From NCBI GenBank assembly GCA_934254755.1, contig CAKQMM010000100.1, positions 1 through 5,395 of the forward strand: a stretch of 5,395 nt of DNA, in the 5' to 3' direction. The notes under the pieces were generated by a model. The model worked only from the letters and a program-made list of their open reading frames with translations, was not told the origin of the DNA and did no database searches. Positions 1-5,069 of this stretch are shown here, in pieces. Position 1 is the first letter of the stretch; every line of letters starts with the position of its first letter. The position numbers and the translations under genes are program-made. The stretch comes from an uncultured Clostridia bacterium. Its GTDB lineage: Bacteria; Bacillota; Clostridia; Christensenellales; Borkfalkiaceae.

Positions 1-28
1 CCATGTTAACAGGTCTTTTTTCAGCCAT
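1..28 (-). CDS. N-terminal fragment of an unidentified gene
   Basis: An ATG on the minus strand at 28-26 opens a reading frame that runs off the left edge after nine codons (MAEKRPVNM). Its reality rests on the ribosome binding site: AAAGGAG lies just upstream (32-40 on the plus strand reads as its complement) with about 5 bases of spacing. It is the next gene after the 188-residue membrane-anchored protein, in the same direction and 42 bases downstream of it, with no terminator between them, so the two are probably co-transcribed. Nine residues are too few to assign a family, and no function is proposed. Confidence 0.6.
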
Positions 29-70
29 AAATTCTCCTTTGTCGCCGCTACGGGCGTTATTTAAGTTGTT

Positions 71-637
71 TTACTTTGCGGATATCGCGGCGTACAAGTC
101 GCTTAAAAGTTCGGCTTTGCCGTTAAGCGCAGACGGTTCTAACCGCTCGATTATTAAGTTTATCGTCTCTTCGTCTTTATCCCCTATCGCTTCGGCGGAA
201 ATAAAAGAAACGGCATTTAGTTCGCTAAGGCTTTTCGTCAGCGAAAACGCGCTTTCAACGCCCTTTACCTTTTCGCCCGTCTTATATAACGCATTGGCGT
301 AGCACGCGGTTATAAGCCCGTAATAGTTGCCGCCCTTTTCGCCGCAGTAGTCGATAAATTTATCGCTTGCGATAAACGTTTCGGCGTAGGCGACGGTCTT
401 TTTGTAATCGTCGCACTCGATTGCGGCTTCGCATAAAAGGGCAAGCTCGGTATAATCGTTGCTTTTTAGATACGATTTTTCGCGATATTTAAGCGATAAC
501 TCCATATTCCCCGTCCGCTTTGCCATGTCCGCAACGGCTTTCGGGCAAGTTCTTACAAAAATTGCCGCAAACGCCGCCGCAAACGCAACGATAAGCGCAA
601 CGGTTATCGCCGTGATTTTAAAAACGTGTTTTTTCAT
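71..637 (-). CDS. Membrane-anchored helical (TPR-like) protein, unknown function
   Basis: A 188-residue protein that I do not recognise. A short basic start (MKKHVFK) is followed by one hydrophobic segment at about residues 8-28, rich in Ala, Val and Ile. There is no lipobox, so this is best read as an uncleaved signal anchor with the rest of the protein outside. Residues 38-188 look almost wholly helical, with paired amphipathic helices (for example around 44-57, 61-75 and 77-90), as in TPR or other helical-repeat scaffolds; this is a resemblance, not a family match. Three cysteines occur at 69, 75 and 98. The ATG at 637 is the only usual start after an in-frame TAA eight codons upstream, and no clear Shine-Dalgarno precedes it. 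The truncated gene at 1-28 follows in the same direction. Confidence 0.75.
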   Translation of the reverse strand: MKKHVFKITAITVALIVAFAAAFAAIFVRTCPKAVADMAKRTGNMELSLKYREKSYLKSNDYTELALLCEAAIECDDYKKTVAYAETFIASDKFIDYCGEKGGNYYGLITACYANALYKTGEKVKGVESAFSLTKSLSELNAVSFISAEAIGDKDEETINLIIERLEPSALNGKAELLSDLYAAISAK

Positions 638-768
638 CTTTATTATGATATCAAAAACGGCTTAAAAAATCAAGCGTAATGCTAAAATTGCGGTTTGTGT
701 CGATATAGTAAAGATATTTACCCTTAAATTTTAGTAATATCCGCCGCATAAGCGCAATAAAATGTGGT
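638..768. promoter_or_regulatory. Divergent intergenic spacer with a candidate minus-strand promoter
   Basis: This 131-base AT-rich spacer must hold the promoters of both divergent genes. On the minus strand, TTGATT (complement at 668-673), a 17-base spacer and TATCAT (complement at 645-650) resemble a sigma-70 promoter, with 4/6 and 5/6 matches. It would start transcription almost at the ATG at 637, giving a leaderless message, which fits the absence of a Shine-Dalgarno there. On the plus strand, -10-like boxes TAATAT (735-740) and TAAAAT (758-763) are visible, but none has a good -35 at proper spacing. AT-rich DNA yields such matches by chance, so the assignment is tentative. Confidence 0.3.
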
Positions 769-1440
769 ATGAAAAAATTTATTTTATCGGTTTTGATAAT
801 GCTTTCGGCGTGTTTTTGCGCGGTTACTCTTTCGGGGTGCGGCAAGGGCGCGGACTTATCCCCCTATATTTCGCAAAACCGCTTGCAAATTTATAGCGGA
901 AGTAGCGAAAATTATGAAATTTCCGTCTATGCCGAGCGGCGCGAGGACCCCTTTATCGGCGACGGATACACAGGGGACATGAAAAGCGTTTTAATTTTAA
1001 AGTTAAGCCAAAAAAGCGGCGACTTGACGGCGGCGGACGTAACCGTAGTTTACAACAACGAAGAAAAGGTTTTTGCCTACGACAAGGGGGTCAGAAATTC
1101 TAACCTGATAGTCGTTGAAACTTTACCCGAATCCCCCACCGTTACCGCCAAAATAACCGTGGGCGACAAGTCGGAAGTTATTGAACTATATTCGCAAAAA
1201 CTCGCGACTGACTGCACTTATCTCGAAGCTATCGACGCCGTGCAGAATTACGACGGCGAAACGGTCGAGCGGCTATTTTACGGCAACCGCGCGCTTGCCG
1301 AAATCAACGTAAGGCTGATATCGGACGACGGCAAAAATTACTACTTCGTGGGGCTTATCGAAGAAGGCGGAAAGACGAGCGCGTATTTAATCGACGCCGC
1401 CACGAAGACCGTCATTGCCACCCGCACCGTCGGCAAGTAG
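769..1440 (+). CDS. Secreted lipoprotein, unknown function
   Basis: A 223-residue predicted lipoprotein. The signal peptide is textbook: MKK, a hydrophobic core to about residue 20, then lipobox LSGC with the lipidated cysteine at 24, so the mature protein should sit on the outer face of the membrane. The rest is polar and looks beta-rich. The C-terminal part (about 186-220: strand, YYFVGLIEEGG turn, strand, LIDAATKTVIATR) resembles the strand pattern and DA-T-G/K-V ending of PepSY-type domains, but this is a shape resemblance only. The ATG at 769 is the only start after an in-frame TAA at 709-711. Its upstream sequence (AATAAAATGTGGT) has no Shine-Dalgarno, as also seen for the divergent gene. 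It is a single-gene unit facing the ABC transporter operon. I do not recognise the family. Confidence 0.8.
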   Translation: MKKFILSVLIMLSACFCAVTLSGCGKGADLSPYISQNRLQIYSGSSENYEISVYAERREDPFIGDGYTGDMKSVLILKLSQKSGDLTAADVTVVYNNEEKVFAYDKGVRNSNLIVVETLPESPTVTAKITVGDKSEVIELYSQKLATDCTYLEAIDAVQNYDGETVERLFYGNRALAEINVRLISDDGKNYYFVGLIEEGGKTSAYLIDAATKTVIATRTVGK

Positions 1441-1457
1441 TTTTGTAACCGAAACGT

Positions 1458-1482
1458 ATGCGCAGGCGTTACGCCTGCGCAT
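1458..1482. repeat. Perfect inverted repeat, 12-base arms
   Basis: ATGCGCAGGCGT and its exact reverse complement are separated by a single T, so in RNA an 11-bp GC-rich stem with a TTA loop would form. It starts 18 bases after the lipoprotein stop codon. It could stabilise the 3' end or act as a weak terminator of that gene, but neither strand has a T-run after it, so ordinary intrinsic termination is unlikely. A second hairpin with ATGCGC/GCGCAT arms follows at 1506-1524. Confidence 0.7.
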
Positions 1483-1542
1483 GTTATGTGCGTAACGGCA
1501 CGGATATGCGCCTTACGTGCGCATTTATGATATATGAATATA

Positions 1543-1580
1543 AGTGATTAGCGGCTAGTGGATAGTGATTAGTGGGTAGA
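1543..1580. repeat. Degenerate AGTGATTAG short repeat
   Basis: AGTGATTAG occurs at 1543-1551 and 1564-1572, with related GCTAGTGG and TTAGTGGGTAG strings between and after, giving a low-complexity purine/T-rich stretch. AGTGATTA occurs again at 5060-5067, directly before the 117-bp direct repeat, so it may belong to the edge of the same dispersed repeat family. Confidence 0.45.
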
Positions 1581-1664
1581 GGGTTGCGAAATGTAAAGCG
1601 TGTCAGTTATAAACTTACACCATTCGTAAGGGCTAACGCTATCCGACTAACCTTGCCCCACTTG

Positions 1665-1715
1665 TTAAAGGGGGGAAGCAATAAAATGCTTGCCATTTTA
1701 TTGCAGGGGGGATTG
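1665..1715. repeat. G6-framed hairpin element, copy 1
   Basis: The layout is TTAAAGGGGGG, then AA, then an 11-bp perfect stem (GCAATAAAATG at 1678-1688 against CATTTTATTGC at 1694-1704, loop CTTGC), then A, then GGGGGGATTG. Copy 2 at 1807-1855 has the same TTAAAG6 and G6ATTG ends but an unrelated stem sequence of nearly the same size. This points to a dispersed element whose fold and frame, not its stem sequence, are conserved. Confidence 0.65.
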
Positions 1716-1754
1716 GCTGGTTTAATATTAACATTATCCCTATAAAAACGGCAG

Positions 1755-1800
1755 AGCAAGCCCCTTCCCTACGTTGAATTTTACGGATTCTTAAAGCCCG
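1755..1800. repeat. Dispersed repeat R, core copy 3
   Basis: These 46 bases, beginning AGCAAGCCCCTTCCCTACGT and ending TTCTTAAAGCCCG, match 5086-5130 and 5295-5339 with a few substitutions and one indel. The flanks differ, so only the core is shared. It lies between the two G6-framed hairpin elements. No coding frame or function is evident. Confidence 0.7.
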
Positions 1801-1806
1801 CATGTA

Positions 1807-1855
1807 TTAAAGGGGGGTGAATGAAAAGCGTTGCGCTTTTTATTCGGGGGGATTG
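1807..1855. repeat. G6-framed hairpin element, copy 2
   Basis: TTAAAGGGGGG and T are followed by a 12-bp stem (GAATGAAAAGCG at 1819-1830 against CGCTTTTTATTC at 1834-1845, loop TTG, one G-T wobble), then GGGGGGATTG. The flanking frame is the same as in copy 1, 142 bases to the left, while the stem differs. The two copies may also be read on the minus strand as CAATCCCCCC, hairpin, CCCCCCTTTAA. Confidence 0.65.
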
Positions 1856-1886
1856 TCTAATTCTATATTGAACTTACAAACTCTCA

Positions 1887-1939
1887 GCCAACACTTGCGC
1901 GTTGACAGCTCTTTTTACTAAATAGAGCCTTTTCTTTTC
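1887..1939 (+). terminator. Two-hairpin module ending in a T-rich tail, possible plus-strand terminator
   Basis: The first hairpin pairs CAAC (1889-1892) with GTTG (1901-1904). The second pairs GCTCT (1908-1912) with AGAGC (1924-1928), with TTT/AAA inside and one T-T mismatch, and is followed by CTTTTCTTTTC. The second hairpin with its pyrimidine tail has the shape of an intrinsic terminator reading rightward. It lies about 470 bases past the lipoprotein gene, so it may be part of a repeat module rather than that gene's dedicated terminator. Confidence 0.4.
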
Positions 1940-1940
1940 A

Positions 1941-1968
1941 AAACAAAAACGCCCGAAACGGGCGTTTT
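1941..1968 (-). terminator. Rho-independent terminator of the ABC transporter operon
   Basis: A perfect 10-bp stem (AAAACGCCCG at 1946-1955 against CGGGCGTTTT at 1959-1968, 3-base loop) is followed on the minus strand by a long T-rich run (GTTTTTGTTTTG). It sits about 45 bases past the ATPase stop codon. The plus strand also ends in TTTTAAATTTAG, so it probably works in both directions and insulates the convergent lipoprotein gene. Confidence 0.88.
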
Positions 1969-2012
1969 AAATTTAGTTTTTAGCTATCAATATAAAGCTG
2001 CGATATACGGCG

Positions 2013-2786
2013 TTAGTTTCCGCACTCAATCGAAATGGTGTTAAAAAGCCCCAGCAAATCGTCAACGGTGGCGGACTGCTTCTTTTCACCGTCAATATCT
2101 AAAACGACGTTTCCTTCGTGCATCATCACAAGCCTGTTGCCGTATTCGACGGCGTAGCGCAAATTGTGGGTGACCATGGCGGCGGTAAGGTTCTTTTCTT
2201 TAACCACCTGGTTTGTAAATTCCATTATTTTATCGGCGGTTTTGGGGTCGAGCGCGGCGGTGTGCTCGTCCAGCAACAGTAGGTCTATCGGGGTGAGTGT
2301 AGCCATAATAATCGCCACGCTTTGGCGTTGCCCGCCCGAAAGCGACCCCATTTTAACGTTGCCTTTATCTTCAAGCCCTAAGCCGAGCGGAGCGAGAAGC
2401 GATTTATAGTAGTCGGTCTTTTTCTTTGAAAACCCCGCCGACAAGCCGTATAAATTCCCTTTGTTTTCGGCGAGCGCAAGGTTTTCAAAAATCGTCATGT
2501 TAGGCGAAACGCCTTTCGACGGGTCCTGAAACACCCTGCCTATTTTAGCCGAACGCTTGAATTCTTTAAGGGTGGTTATGTCTTTGCCGTCGAGCATTAT
2601 TTTGCCGCTGTCGGGCAAAATGCTGCCCGCAATAAGGTTTAAAAGGGTTGTCTTGCCAGAGCCGTTCGAGCCGACTATCGACAAAAAGTCGCCCTTTTTA
2701 AGCGAAAAGTTAAAGCCGCCAAATAAAACCGTTTCGTTAACCGTCGCGGGGTTGAATTTTTTATAGATATCGATGAGTTCAACCAT
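2013..2786 (-). CDS. ABC importer ATP-binding protein (COG1101-type)
   Basis: This is the cytoplasmic ATPase that powers the importer encoded with it. Counting from the ATG at 2786 (257 residues), all catalytic motifs are intact: Walker A GSNGSGKTT at about 39-47, Q-loop in VFQDPSKG at about 87, signature LSGGQRQ at about 149-155, Walker B LLLLDE followed by HTAALDP at about 170-180, and the switch histidine in VTHNL at about 207. The DEHTAALDP form is typical of the ATPases paired with ABC_sub_bind binding proteins. The frame could begin nine bases earlier at a GTG (2795), but that GTG lies within GGGGGTGA, which acts better as a Shine-Dalgarno for the ATG. The gene overlaps the permease end by 8 bases, which suggests translational coupling. 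The terminator at 1941-1968 closes the operon. Confidence 0.95.
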   Translation of the reverse strand: MVELIDIYKKFNPATVNETVLFGGFNFSLKKGDFLSIVGSNGSGKTTLLNLIAGSILPDSGKIMLDGKDITTLKEFKRSAKIGRVFQDPSKGVSPNMTIFENLALAENKGNLYGLSAGFSKKKTDYYKSLLAPLGLGLEDKGNVKMGSLSGGQRQSVAIIMATLTPIDLLLLDEHTAALDPKTADKIMEFTNQVVKEKNLTAAMVTHNLRYAVEYGNRLVMMHEGNVVLDIDGEKKQSATVDDLLGLFNTISIECGN

Positions 2787-3741
2787 TGTTTTCACCCCCG
2801 CCGGTTTTTATTTGAGTAAGAGTATGCGCGCTCGCGCTCTTTTTTACTTTCGACTTTTTAAGGTAGTTGTTTACTATTAAAATCACCGCGAAGCAAACGG
2901 CGTTCATAAGTTTAAGGTACAAGCCGTTCGTGTCGACAAGGGTGAAGTAGTTTAAGCAAAGCGCGTAGATAATCGCGCCGACGATAACCTGCGTTGTGGG
3001 TTTGACGAACTTCGCTTTCGAGAAAATCGCCGTGCCGATAATGACCGAAGCAAGGGCTAAAACCACTTTGCCGCTGCCGCAAGTGTTGTCGTAGTTAAGG
3101 GTCAGTTGCGCATAGAGCGCGCCGCCGAAGCCTACGAGCCCGTTTGCAATCGCGAGGCCTATAATTTTATAAACACCTACGTCTTTTCCGAGCGAAGTGA
3201 CCAGCGTTTCGTTGTCGCCCGTCGCTTTAAGCATAAAGCCGAACTTCGTTTTAAAGAATAAGTCCAAAATTATTTTTGCGGCGACGACAATCGCAACCAA
3301 TATAAGAATAGTAAGCCCGTCGTTTAAAACGTCAAAGCCGTTATTGAACATTCCGTTTATCTTGTTCGCGATGTACGAAAAGTTCGTCGTCGAAAATCCC
3401 GTGCCCGTCAAAACGGTGGTAAGCGCAAGTGTTATGGATAAAAGCGCGGTCATAACTATTATGCCCGCAAGGAGCTTTGTTATTTTGAACTTGACGTGTA
3501 AAACGCCCGTTATCGCGCCCGCAGCCGCGCCGGCGATAAACCCGCCGAACAGCGCCAAAAACGGCGGAAAATGCAGGTTATATATTAAAATTGTGCCGAT
3601 AACGCCGCCGAGCGGAAAGGTTCCGTCGGTCGATAGATCCGGGAAGTCTAATATAGAATAGGCTATATACATTCCGAGCGCGATTATCGCGTAGCATAAG
3701 CCGAGTTGTAAACCCGTTAAGGTCGTCGATAAAAATAGCAT
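2779..3741 (-). CDS. ABC importer permease (BPD_transp_2 / COG4120-type)
   Basis: This integral-membrane subunit forms the translocation channel of the importer. Counting from the ATG at 3741 (320 residues), it has about eight or nine hydrophobic segments, near 4-31, 43-60, 61-81, 89-112, 142-162, 193-213, 226-241, 249-268 and 279-291. It also has the conserved early string LDFPDLSTDGTFPLGG (about 31-46) and a cytoplasmic ATGDNETLVTSLG loop (173-185) that probably couples to the ATPase. The frame stays open to a TTG at 3783, just after an in-frame TAA. Family permeases usually start close to the first membrane helix, which favours ATG 3741; the extra 14 codons are polar and lie inside the putative inserted element. 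Neither start has a Shine-Dalgarno next to it now. The strong one that would fit is stranded at 3898-3908. Confidence 0.9.
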   Translation of the reverse strand: MLFLSTTLTGLQLGLCYAIIALGMYIAYSILDFPDLSTDGTFPLGGVIGTILIYNLHFPPFLALFGGFIAGAAAGAITGVLHVKFKITKLLAGIIVMTALLSITLALTTVLTGTGFSTTNFSYIANKINGMFNNGFDVLNDGLTILILVAIVVAAKIILDLFFKTKFGFMLKATGDNETLVTSLGKDVGVYKIIGLAIANGLVGFGGALYAQLTLNYDNTCGSGKVVLALASVIIGTAIFSKAKFVKPTTQVIVGAIIYALCLNYFTLVDTNGLYLKLMNAVCFAVILIVNNYLKKSKVKKSASAHTLTQIKTGGGENNG

Positions 3742-3748
3742 AGTCGTT

Positions 3749-3896
3749 GCGTTTGGTTGTGTCGCGCCGTTTTTCCGTTTCAAATCGGTTTATGCTTTGT
3801 TAAACACCGCTCGTCGTACGGCAAGTACGCCTTCGGGTGTTTGCCTCGCCTAAACGCGATTTTAATTCGGAAACACTTAAACTCACAACCGAACGC
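3749..3896. mobile_element. Putative MITE-like insertion, about 148 bp, with 13-bp terminal inverted repeats
   Basis: The left end GCGTTTGGTTGTG (3749-3761) and right end CACAACCGAACGC (3884-3896) are inverted repeats matching at 12 of 13 positions. The interior has no transposase and holds a nested hairpin (3802-3842). Deleting the segment on paper brings AAAAAAGGAGG (minus strand, 3908-3898) to 8 bases from the permease ATG, a near-ideal spacing, and leaves a normal intergenic gap of about 55 bases. No clear target duplication is visible, so the exact ends and the transposition mechanism are uncertain. The alternative is a native structured leader of the permease gene. Confidence 0.5.
3802..3842. 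repeat. Nested hairpin inside the putative element
   Basis: The outer arms AAACACC (3802-3808) and GGTGTTT (3836-3842) pair perfectly. The inner arms CGTAC (3815-3819) and GTACG (3825-3829) pair around the loop GGCAA, with a 6-by-6 internal loop between the two stems. No T-run follows on either strand, so it is not an intrinsic terminator. It may be a folding feature of the mobile element or may affect the message between the binding-protein and permease genes. Confidence 0.55.
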
Positions 3897-3897
3897 G

Positions 3898-3908
3898 CCT
3901 CCTTTTTT
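3898..3908 (-). promoter_or_regulatory. Stranded Shine-Dalgarno AAAAAAGGAGG
   Basis: This is one of the strongest ribosome binding sites in the window, yet it lies 156 bases before the permease ATG. The nearest start in range is a GTG at 3886 (11-base gap) that opens only a 28-codon frame ending at 3800. A TTG at 3888 is followed at once by TGA. The simplest reading is that it belonged to the permease gene before the putative insertion at 3749-3896. Confidence 0.6.
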
Positions 3909-3944
3909 GGGGATAATAATTAAGCGGTTGCGTTTAATAAACTT

Positions 3945-4904
3945 TTACGCTTTGACGTCTAAAAGGTCGCTGAGGCTTGCGGGAAGGGCAAGGTTCAACG
4001 CTTTCATAACCTCGCTGTTGTAGCAGTTGAAAGTTTCGTTTTCCATGGTAAGCGGTTTTACTTCGCCGACCGACTTGCCGTTTAAAATTTCAGCCGCTTG
4101 TTTACCGCAAAGTTTGCCGACGGTTACGTATTCAATAGACGCGCTCGCTAAGCAGCCCGCTTTAACTTGCTCGATTTCGCTGCCGAAAACGGGAATTTTT
4201 GCGTTGTTGGTAATAGCGAGAATGTTCTGAAGTTTGCCTACGACTGTGTTATCGAGTAAGTTTACTATGCAGTCAACGTTCGCGCTTATAAGTTTTTGAA
4301 CGTGCGTGTCGATAGTTGTGATGTCTTGAATAGTTTCAACTACGATATCCATACCGTCGTAATTTGTTTTGGCGGCGTTAATGGCGGATATCTGCGCGGC
4401 GTCGGAAGATTCTTCGGTCGAAGAAAGTATGCCGATTTTAACGTTTTTCTTTCCTAAAAATTCGGTTACGAGGTTAAGTTGGGCGTTAAAGTCGGGGATA
4501 TCGCTGGTGCCCGTCATGTTGGAAAAGTTTGCGACTTGTTTTGCGTCGGTCACCGCGCAGTAAACGACGGGAAGATTTTTGGTCGCCGCCGCGGTTGCCG
4601 CCTGAATTGCCGACGGGGTTGCGATAGCGATGATGACTTTCGCGCCTTCGTTTACCATTTTTTCGGCTTGCGCTTTGGAAACGCTTGCGTCGAAGTTGCT
4701 GTTTACGTATTCGACCTTATAGTCGTCAAGGTTAATGCCGCTTTCTTCAAGACCTTTGATAATGCCGTTGTAGCAGTTGTTCAAACTGTCGTGGCTGCCG
4801 AACTGAATGATGCCGATGACTTGCTTTTTGTTGCAAGCGGTGGTTAATAAGGTTACCGAAAGCGCGGTTATAATTGATAATATAATAGTGATGAATTTTT
4901 TCAT
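3945..4904 (-). CDS. ABC importer substrate-binding lipoprotein (ABC_sub_bind family, COG2984-type)
   Basis: A 319-residue extracellular ligand receptor of the importer. The signal peptide runs from MKKF through a hydrophobic core to LLTTAC, with the lipidated cysteine at 24; Thr instead of Leu at position -3 is slightly unusual. The mature protein shows the two-lobe periplasmic-binding-protein pattern. Lobe 1 begins VIGIIQFGSHDSLN (29-42) and includes IIAIATPSAIQAA (91-103) and LPVVYCAVTD (111-120). Then come the family-typical TGTSDIPDFNAQ (131-142), VKIGILSSTEESS (155-167), CIVNLLDNTVVG (212-223) and the late GKLCGKQAAEILNGK (263-277). It starts at 4904 behind AAGGAG with 6-7 bases of spacing. 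Characterised relatives include tryptophan and tyrosine importers, but the family has other ligands, and nothing here, such as a T-box, fixes the substrate. Confidence 0.93.
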   Translation of the reverse strand: MKKFITIILSIITALSVTLLTTACNKKQVIGIIQFGSHDSLNNCYNGIIKGLEESGINLDDYKVEYVNSNFDASVSKAQAEKMVNEGAKVIIAIATPSAIQAATAAATKNLPVVYCAVTDAKQVANFSNMTGTSDIPDFNAQLNLVTEFLGKKNVKIGILSSTEESSDAAQISAINAAKTNYDGMDIVVETIQDITTIDTHVQKLISANVDCIVNLLDNTVVGKLQNILAITNNAKIPVFGSEIEQVKAGCLASASIEYVTVGKLCGKQAAEILNGKSVGEVKPLTMENETFNCYNSEVMKALNLALPASLSDLLDVKA

Positions 4905-4910
4905 TTTAAT

Positions 4911-4918
4911 TTCTCCTT
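4911..4918 (-). promoter_or_regulatory. Ribosome binding site of the substrate-binding protein gene
   Basis: AAGGAGAA on the minus strand lies 6 bases before the ATG at 4904 and fixes that start. By contrast, the permease gene of the same operon has no such site next to its start. Confidence 0.85.
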
Positions 4919-4944
4919 AAATTATTTTGCCTTTTAGGCGGGGC

Positions 4945-5040
4945 TTAGCGGCTGAGCCGCTTTGCGACGGCGATAAAGCCGAACGGGGTAACGGTTAAAC
5001 TAACTGATTTAATTTGTTTGTTGCGCCATCGTTTAAACAT
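4945..5040 (-). CDS. Possible 31-residue leader ORF upstream of the transporter operon
   Basis: An ATG at 5040 opens a 31-codon frame ending in TAA at 4945, 40 bases before the binding-protein ATG. The peptide begins MFKRWRNKQIK, has a hydrophobic middle (VSLTVTPFGFIAV) and ends AKRLSR, so it is basic at both ends. AAAGGA lies 11-12 bases upstream, a usable but loosely spaced ribosome binding site. A 6-bp GC hairpin (4947-4961) overlaps its last codons and stop, and a small GCCT/AGGC hairpin (4929-4939) follows. That arrangement is reminiscent of a translated leader controlling the operon, but there is no T-run, and no run of one amino-acid codon that would mark classical attenuation (one Trp at position 5). 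It may also be a chance frame or part of a repeat. Confidence 0.3.
   Translation of the reverse strand: MFKRWRNKQIKSVSLTVTPFGFIAVAKRLSR
4947..4961. repeat. GC-rich hairpin in the operon leader
   Basis: AGCGGC (4947-4952) and GCCGCT (4956-4961) are perfect 6-base arms around TGA. It lies over the stop codon of the putative leader ORF, about 43 bases upstream of the binding-protein start. A weaker alternative pairing (GGCT at 4942-4945 with AGCC at 4955-4958) would exclude it. No poly-T follows. Confidence 0.5.
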
Positions 5041-5069
5041 ATCGGTTTATTTCCTTTTTAGTGATTATT

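Larger units (their letters stand above)
1441..2012. other. Gene-free repeat mosaic between convergent genes
   Basis: No credible coding frame is present in these 572 bases. From left to right they hold a perfect palindrome (1458-1482), a smaller hairpin sharing its ATGCGC arm (1506-1524), a degenerate AGTGATTAG stretch (1543-1580), a small CTTAC/GTAAG hairpin (1614-1630), a G6-framed hairpin (1665-1715), a copy of a repeat also present twice at the right edge (1755-1800), a second G6-framed hairpin (1807-1855), a two-hairpin module with a T-rich tail (1887-1939), and a rho-independent terminator (1941-1968). The close packing of unrelated repeat modules between two convergent gene ends suggests a tolerated landing site for small mobile repeats; that is an inference. 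Confidence 0.6.

Noticed and set aside
1902..1930. Consensus -35 box TTGACA at 1902-1907
   Set aside because: No -10-like box at 16-18 bases spacing; it lies inside a repeat hairpin and no gene follows on that strand.
1441..2012. CRISPR array or tRNA in the gene-free spacer
   Set aside because: The repeats are not regularly spaced with unique spacers, and no cloverleaf with a T-loop GTTCGA-type core was found.
3739..3783. TTG start at 3783 for the permease
   Set aside because: It is possible, but it has no Shine-Dalgarno, adds a polar 14-residue tail lying partly inside the putative insertion, and family permeases begin near the first membrane helix. It is kept only as an alternative.
3757..4023. 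88-codon plus-strand frame
   Set aside because: It runs through the putative element and antisense over the end of the binding-protein gene. The opposite strand has the clear family match.
4479..4847. 122-codon plus-strand frame
   Set aside because: It lies antisense within the binding-protein gene, whose motifs are unmistakable, so it is a shadow of that gene's codon pattern.
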